Made by a program: the position numbers and the translations under genes | The notes under the pieces: model-generated | Told to the model about the DNA's origin: nothing | The model's database searches: none | What the model saw: only the letters and a program-made list of their open reading frames with translations | NCBI GenBank assembly: GCA_964482205.1 | Contig: CAYZWI010000010.1 | Coordinates: 1-64,000 of the forward strand | Source of the DNA: JAZDGX01 sp964482205 | GTDB taxonomy: Bacteria > Eisenbacteria > RBG-16-71-46 > CAIMUX01 > WJJG01 | DNA: 64,000 bases | Direction: 5' to 3' | Part shown: one piece after another, positions 60,063 to 64,000 of the stretch | How the letters are laid out: each line of letters opens with the position of its first letter | How positions within the stretch are numbered: the stretch's first letter is position 1

Positions 60063-61869
60063 AGTTCGCGACCTCCTCGATCTTGCGCAACACCTGATCG
60101 GGCGTGAAGGGCAGCCCGTCGTATTTGTTCAACAGGGTCGGCTGGAAATGATAATGGTGCGTCAGGAACCGCGCGTATTGCCCGCTGAAGTTCTCTTCGA
60201 TCACCAGGATGCGTTTGTGTCCCTCGATGAACGGCCGGATGGTGAGATCGTTGTGAGGCAGAATCATGCGCGGAAAGATCGCCGAGGCGTTGATCCCGCG
60301 CCGCTCGGCGCGCGCGACCGCTTCGCGCACGACGCCCGCCGTCGCTCCCCAGCCGATCACGCCCACTTCTCCGCGGAAGGTGCCTTCCTCGGAGGCGATG
60401 CGGGCCGCTTCGTCGTCGGTGGTGGCGTGGAAGCGCTGCGTATGCCCGTCCGCCTTGAAGGCGAAGACCCCGCCGTACTTCCGATCGAGATTGCGCAGCT
60501 TGCGAAAACGCTTCTGCACCATCTCCACGCGATTGCCCGGCTCGTGCGCGGGACCGCCATGGTCCCAGTGCTCGAGTCCCGTCACCATGTGGGCCCCGCC
60601 CGGATCGCCGGGCAGCGCCCGCGGCGAGATGCCCGTGTCGGTGAGCTCGAATCGCCGGTAGCCGCCGGGCCAGACCTTCTTGGGACGCGCGACCGCGGCG
60701 ATGGGGGTTTCCTCGAGCAGCTTGCGCGGCAGGGTCGCGCGCCGGTGCCCGAGCGCCTGCTCCGAGAGCACGATCACCGGCACCTGATAGGACTCCGCGA
60801 TCTCGAAGGCGCGGCGCATGACATTGAAGCAATCGCGAATCGAAATCGGCGCCATCACTACGCGCGGGAACTCGCCGTGCCCGCCGTACAGCGCCATGTG
60901 CAAGTCCGATTGCTCGGTCTTGGTCGGCAGCCCCGTGCTCGGCCCGCCACGTTGCACATCGACGATCACGACCGGAAGCTCGGTCATGGCCGCCAAGCCG
61001 AGCACTTCCGCCATCAGCGACAGGCCCGGCCCCGAGGTGGCCGTCATCGCGCGCACGCCGCTGAAGGAAGCGCCCACCGTCGCGGCCAGCGAGGCGATCT
61101 CGTCTTCGGCCTGGTACATCGTGCCGCCGACCAGGGGAAGCTCATCGGCCAGCAATTGCATGATCTCGGATGCGGGCGTGATCGGATATCCGCTGAAGAA
61201 ACGGCAGCCCGCGTACAAGGCGCCGAGCGCGATCGCGTCGTTGCCGCTCATCACCAGGTGGCCGTCGCCGGAGATCTCGGGCACGGTGAGCGGATCGCGC
61301 TTGGAGACATGCTGCTGAACATATTCGCGGCCGGCGGCGAGGGCGGCGACGTTCGACTCGATGACTTTGTCGCCCTTCTGCCGGAATTGCCTGCGGACGA
61401 GCGCCTCGGCGTGTTGCGGAGGAAACCCCAGGATCGCGCCGATGACCCCGAGCGCGACCATGTTCTTCGAGCGCTTCTCGCCGATCTGCTCCTGCGCGAT
61501 CTTGCTGATCGGCACGACATAGATCGGGCCGCCCGGCCAGTCGGCGAAGCGCGTCGCGCGATCGGTCTTCTCGGGATCGCCGTCGATGATCAGGATCGCT
61601 TCGCTGCAGACGGTGGCCTTGTACTGGTGATAGGCGAGATCGTTGAAGGCGACGAGTACATCCAGCCGGTCGCCCGGGTTGAAGACGCTGTCGACCCCCA
61701 GGCGGATCTGCACGTACGATTGCCCGCCGCGCACTTCCGCCGGAAAGGTCATCGTGCTGCTGATGTGCAGATTCGCGCGGGCGCCCACCTGGGTGAGCAG
61801 TTCCCCCGTGACCACCACGCCCTCGCCTGCGTCGCCGCTGATGCCGATCACGAAATCGTCGCGTTTCAT
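60055..61869 (-). CDS. 2-oxoacid:ferredoxin oxidoreductase subunit alpha (gamma-alpha fusion)
   Basis: The 604-residue subunit is a gamma-alpha fusion of the Kor/2-oxoacid type. The gamma-like domain starts with GISGDAGEGVVVTGELLTQVGAR. The alpha domain has the substrate-binding FSGYPITPASEIMQLL, YQAEDEIASLA and TATSGPGLSLMAE. Together these match 2-oxoglutarate or branched 2-oxoacid:ferredoxin oxidoreductases. No ferredoxin domain is fused. ATG 61869 has AAGGA 8 nt upstream, and a promoter with TTGATC and TATACT lies 93 nt before it. The exact oxoacid is undetermined. Confidence 0.95.
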   Translation of the reverse strand: MKRDDFVIGISGDAGEGVVVTGELLTQVGARANLHISSTMTFPAEVRGGQSYVQIRLGVDSVFNPGDRLDVLVAFNDLAYHQYKATVCSEAILIIDGDPEKTDRATRFADWPGGPIYVVPISKIAQEQIGEKRSKNMVALGVIGAILGFPPQHAEALVRRQFRQKGDKVIESNVAALAAGREYVQQHVSKRDPLTVPEISGDGHLVMSGNDAIALGALYAGCRFFSGYPITPASEIMQLLADELPLVGGTMYQAEDEIASLAATVGASFSGVRAMTATSGPGLSLMAEVLGLAAMTELPVVIVDVQRGGPSTGLPTKTEQSDLHMALYGGHGEFPRVVMAPISIRDCFNVMRRAFEIAESYQVPVIVLSEQALGHRRATLPRKLLEETPIAAVARPKKVWPGGYRRFELTDTGISPRALPGDPGGAHMVTGLEHWDHGGPAHEPGNRVEMVQKRFRKLRNLDRKYGGVFAFKADGHTQRFHATTDDEAARIASEEGTFRGEVGVIGWGATAGVVREAVARAERRGINASAIFPRMILPHNDLTIRPFIEGHKRILVIEENFSGQYARFLTHHYHFQPTLLNKYDGLPFTPDQVLRKIEEVANYV

Positions 61870-61961
61870 GGACTGATCCTTCGCCTGCGCTCTCGGGTCC
61901 TCTGAGGATCGCCGATTGCCGTTGTGACGAGAACGAACTCCCTTCGATCGAAAAGCAGAGA

Positions 61962-61989
61962 AGTATACCGGATTCGAGGGCGGGATCAA
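61962..61989 (-). promoter_or_regulatory. Sigma70-type promoter of the oxidoreductase operon
   Basis: On the minus strand TTGATC (61984-61989) and TATACT (61962-61967) are 16 bases apart. The predicted UTR is about 86 nt. This is the best promoter pair in the window. Confidence 0.6.
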
Positions 61990-62363
61990 GCTCCGTGGTG
62001 GGGACCCGTTGGGGCCGATTCCCGAGCATCGGGGCCCTGTTTCCGGCCCCCAGCCGGCCTGAAACGACGCGCTTTTCCGATCCCCGGCGCTTTCCGGGGG
62101 CCGCCGGCACTTGGCATCCCGCTGTCGACCCGGCCACTTCCCCGACGCCGGCCACACTTCCCCGATCCCGGGTTGAGTGTTTCTCCTAGCCCCTGTCCTC
62201 TTTCCCCCGATTCCCCGCCCGCTTCCCTGTTCTGCTAAGTGCTCGCGATTGGAAAATGGGATCAGGAAGACGCTTCCGAGGTCTTCATCCAAGAGAGGCG
62301 GCATGGCACGAGGGGCCGACAGCGGCTGGGAAGATGAAGCGCGCCAGAAGACGATGGGTCCAC
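61990..62363. other. Intergenic region downstream of the YihY gene
   Basis: No gene is visible in these 374 bp. CCCCGG/CCGGGG (62082-62099) is a 6-bp hairpin. The direct repeat cacttccccga occurs twice near 62130-62165 in a C/T-rich stretch. Confidence 0.5.
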
Positions 62364-63779
62364 TCAGCGCTTGAAGAGTTTCACCGGGCCGGCCTGGGCA
62401 GGGCCGCCGCGCTTGTCCGCCGAGGAGACGATGTCGGCGAAGCTCGTGCTCTTTCCGAGGCGGGCGAGGCTCTCGTCGATCTGAAGCAGGATGCGCTCCA
62501 CTTCTCGCAGTCCCGGCTTGTGCATGCCATTGGGCGTGGATGTTCCCGTCATGCGCAGGCACTCGATCACATCGTGCACCGTCAGGCTTTGCGGATCGCG
62601 GGCGGGAACGAGGCCGCCTTCGCCGCGATCGCGAGTGCGCACGATTTCGTGCAGCAGCTCGCCCGCCGCGAGATCGCTGACGGTGGAACGGACGAGACGC
62701 ACGGCGATGTGCAGGCGCGACGAGAGCGCCGCGACCGTCGGCGCCGGCTCCCCGTCGTGATACGAGCGGCAGATCTCGGTCATGCAGATCAAGCCCGCTT
62801 TCATCCGCTCACGGAAGCTGGCCGTGACCGCGCCTTCCTCGAGCTGGAAATCGTCCGCCGCTTCGCGGGCGAAGGTGAGCAAGGCGCCGAAGAGCACGAT
62901 CACCCAGCTGAGCTGCACCCATAGAAACAAGAGCGGGATGGCGACCAGCGGACCGTAGAGGGTCTGATACATGCTCGCCGAAGACAGGTAGAATCCGTAG
63001 CCCCACTTGCTGATTTCCCACAAGAGCCCCGACACCAGCGCACCGCCGAGCGCGGAGAGCACATTTACGCGCGTGTTCGGCATGATCCAATAGAGCAGGG
63101 TGAGGCCGAGGATCGTGATTCCGATCGGCAGGATTCCATAGACGGCGAATACGACGAAGCTGCCCACCGGCGCGAAGCTCTCCAAACGATCGAAAATGCT
63201 GGCGTGTTGAATCGAGGCCGTGAGCGTGACGCTAAGCGCGGTGAGGAACGGACCGAGCACGGCGATGGTCGTATAGGTGGTCAGACGCTGGATCAGGTTC
63301 CGTCCGCGCTTGATGCCCCAGATGTGGTTGAAGGCATCTTCGACGGTGGCCAGAAGGCCGAACACGCCCCCGAGCAGGAACGCGATGTTGATTCCCTGGA
63401 ACGCGGTCGCGCCTTGAAAATACTTGGAGAGGAAGGCGGCCACTTGATCCTGCACGCTCGGGACGACATTGCGCAGCACAAAGCGCTGAAGGGCGAGGCG
63501 GACTTCCTCGAGGCCGCCGAAGACGCCGAGCAGGCTGAAGGCGAGGACGATGCCGGGAACCAGCGCGAAGAGGGTCGCGAGCGTCATCGCGGCGGCGCGC
63601 ACCGGGATCTGGCCGCGCGGCAGGCTGCGGCCGACGACCACGATCACGCGCAGTTGCCGGTAGGCAAAACCGCGCAGACCCCTGCTGGTGCGGAAATCCT
63701 CTTCCCAGAGGCGTTCGCCGAGGAGTTCTCCCAGGCGCTTGAATCTCTGCCTCCAGGCTGTCCAATCGATGAGCGCCAT
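62364..63779 (-). CDS. YihY/BrkB-family membrane protein with winged-helix-like C-terminus
   Basis: The 471-residue protein carries the YihY (virulence factor BrkB) domain: six or more membrane segments including IPVRAAAMTLATLFALVPGIVLAFSLL, FGLLATVEDAFNHIWGIKRGRN and YGPLVAIPLLFLWVQLSWVIVLFGA. The last 130 residues are soluble and look like a winged helix plus an extension (VAALSSRLHIAVRLVRSTVSDLAAGELL), as in the longer BrkB-plus-wHTH forms. Function is not established; older links to RNase BN are wrong. The start ATG has only a weak purine stretch upstream. Confidence 0.9.
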   Translation of the reverse strand: MALIDWTAWRQRFKRLGELLGERLWEEDFRTSRGLRGFAYRQLRVIVVVGRSLPRGQIPVRAAAMTLATLFALVPGIVLAFSLLGVFGGLEEVRLALQRFVLRNVVPSVQDQVAAFLSKYFQGATAFQGINIAFLLGGVFGLLATVEDAFNHIWGIKRGRNLIQRLTTYTTIAVLGPFLTALSVTLTASIQHASIFDRLESFAPVGSFVVFAVYGILPIGITILGLTLLYWIMPNTRVNVLSALGGALVSGLLWEISKWGYGFYLSSASMYQTLYGPLVAIPLLFLWVQLSWVIVLFGALLTFAREAADDFQLEEGAVTASFRERMKAGLICMTEICRSYHDGEPAPTVAALSSRLHIAVRLVRSTVSDLAAGELLHEIVRTRDRGEGGLVPARDPQSLTVHDVIECLRMTGTSTPNGMHKPGLREVERILLQIDESLARLGKSTSFADIVSSADKRGGPAQAGPVKLFKR

Positions 63780-63831
63780 GGCTCCTTTCAGAAGCCGCCG
63801 CGAGCCCGGGATAGCATTCCCGGCGCGCGGG

Positions 63832-64000
63832 TCAATGCGTGTCGTCCCTTTCCATCGCGTCGCTCACATCCCGGTCTTCGATCCCGTCGCCCATCTCGTC
63901 GCCATCACCCACATTCTCATCGCCCCGGTCATCGACGCGCAAAGCATCATCGCCGGAGTCATCATCGCGCTGCCCCTCATCGCCCAGGTCGTCGGCATGC
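63832..64000 (-). CDS. Asp/Gly-rich C-terminus of a protein cut by the window edge
   Basis: On the minus strand an open frame enters from the window edge and stops at 63832. Its visible 55 residues are strongly acidic, with GD repeats such as RDDDSGDDALRVDDRGDEN and ending MERDDTH. It would lie 52 bp upstream of the YihY gene on the same strand. The opposite strand, in the same codon register, reads as a hydrophobic Val/Ile chain, and its third-position GC is higher. The choice between the strands is therefore uncertain. Confidence 0.4.
   Translation of the reverse strand, partial: HADDLGDEGQRDDDSGDDALRVDDRGDENVGDGDEMGDGIEDRDVSDAMERDDTH

Overview
This is 64 kb of a high-GC bacterial chromosome. 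The coding signal is strong (third codon positions mostly G or C), genes are tightly packed on both strands, and Shine-Dalgarno (SD) sequences are clear. Four large secreted proteins (the partial gene at 3-527, a C25 peptidase, a C1 peptidase and a CapA-like protein) end in the same FlgD-Ig/type IX-like sorting domain. Two other exported proteins carry kelch or PPC-type domains. This cargo repertoire points to the FCB superphylum, most likely a candidate phylum such as Eisenbacteria, Krumholzibacteriota or a relative. That placement is inference from architecture, since the window has no rRNA gene. I found no tRNA, rRNA, CRISPR array, transposase, integrase or phage gene.

Layout. 0-9 kb: an extracellular proteolysis block (sorting-domain protein, BNR-like lipoprotein, gingipain-type C25 peptidase, papain-type C1 peptidase). 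9-14 kb: an uncharacterised radical SAM protein, a TauE/SafE permease and a kelch lipoprotein. 14-20 kb: cysK, a glycosyltransferase, an ADP-forming acyl-CoA synthetase and a methyltransferase. 20-25.6 kb: an RRM RNA-binding protein behind a three-hairpin leader, a coupled DUF3788/cupin/adenosine deaminase operon, a decayed ATP-dependent DNA ligase, DUF4342, pirin, DoxX and TspO. 26-32 kb: a sodium:alanine symporter, a PPC-domain secreted protein, and a three-gene operon for both steps of the saccharopine pathway of lysine metabolism. 32-41.5 kb: the CapA-like secreted protein, a small membrane protein behind a striking palindrome pair, and a 1634-residue sensor kinase with about 530 residues of coiled coil. 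41.6-45.1 kb: an ECF sigma/anti-sigma/membrane B-box operon, divergent from a 283-residue Tyr/Asn/Gln/Pro/Trp-rich protein that has no Ile, Val or internal Leu. 45-48 kb: OsmC, Smr and a multihaem cytochrome c lipoprotein. 48-51.6 kb: archease, rtcB and tyrS. 51.6-54.6 kb: a flippase and a glycosyltransferase. 55-58.5 kb: gatE-gatD, the archaeal-type Glu-tRNA(Gln) amidotransferase. 58.5-64 kb: a PTS EIIA-like protein, a 2-oxoacid:ferredoxin oxidoreductase pair, a YihY/BrkB membrane protein and an Asp-rich C-terminus cut by the window edge.

Themes. The organism appears proteolytic and amino-acid-using: secreted peptidases, an alanine symporter, lysine saccharopine enzymes, oxoacid:ferredoxin oxidoreductase and an ADP-forming acyl-CoA synthetase together fit peptide fermentation with substrate-level ATP formation. 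The RNA-related genes have an archaeal flavour (gatDE, rtcB with archease). The most novel item is the aromatic low-complexity protein at 44.3 kb beside the sigma/anti-sigma operon. The most surprising recognisable item is gatDE in a bacterial context.
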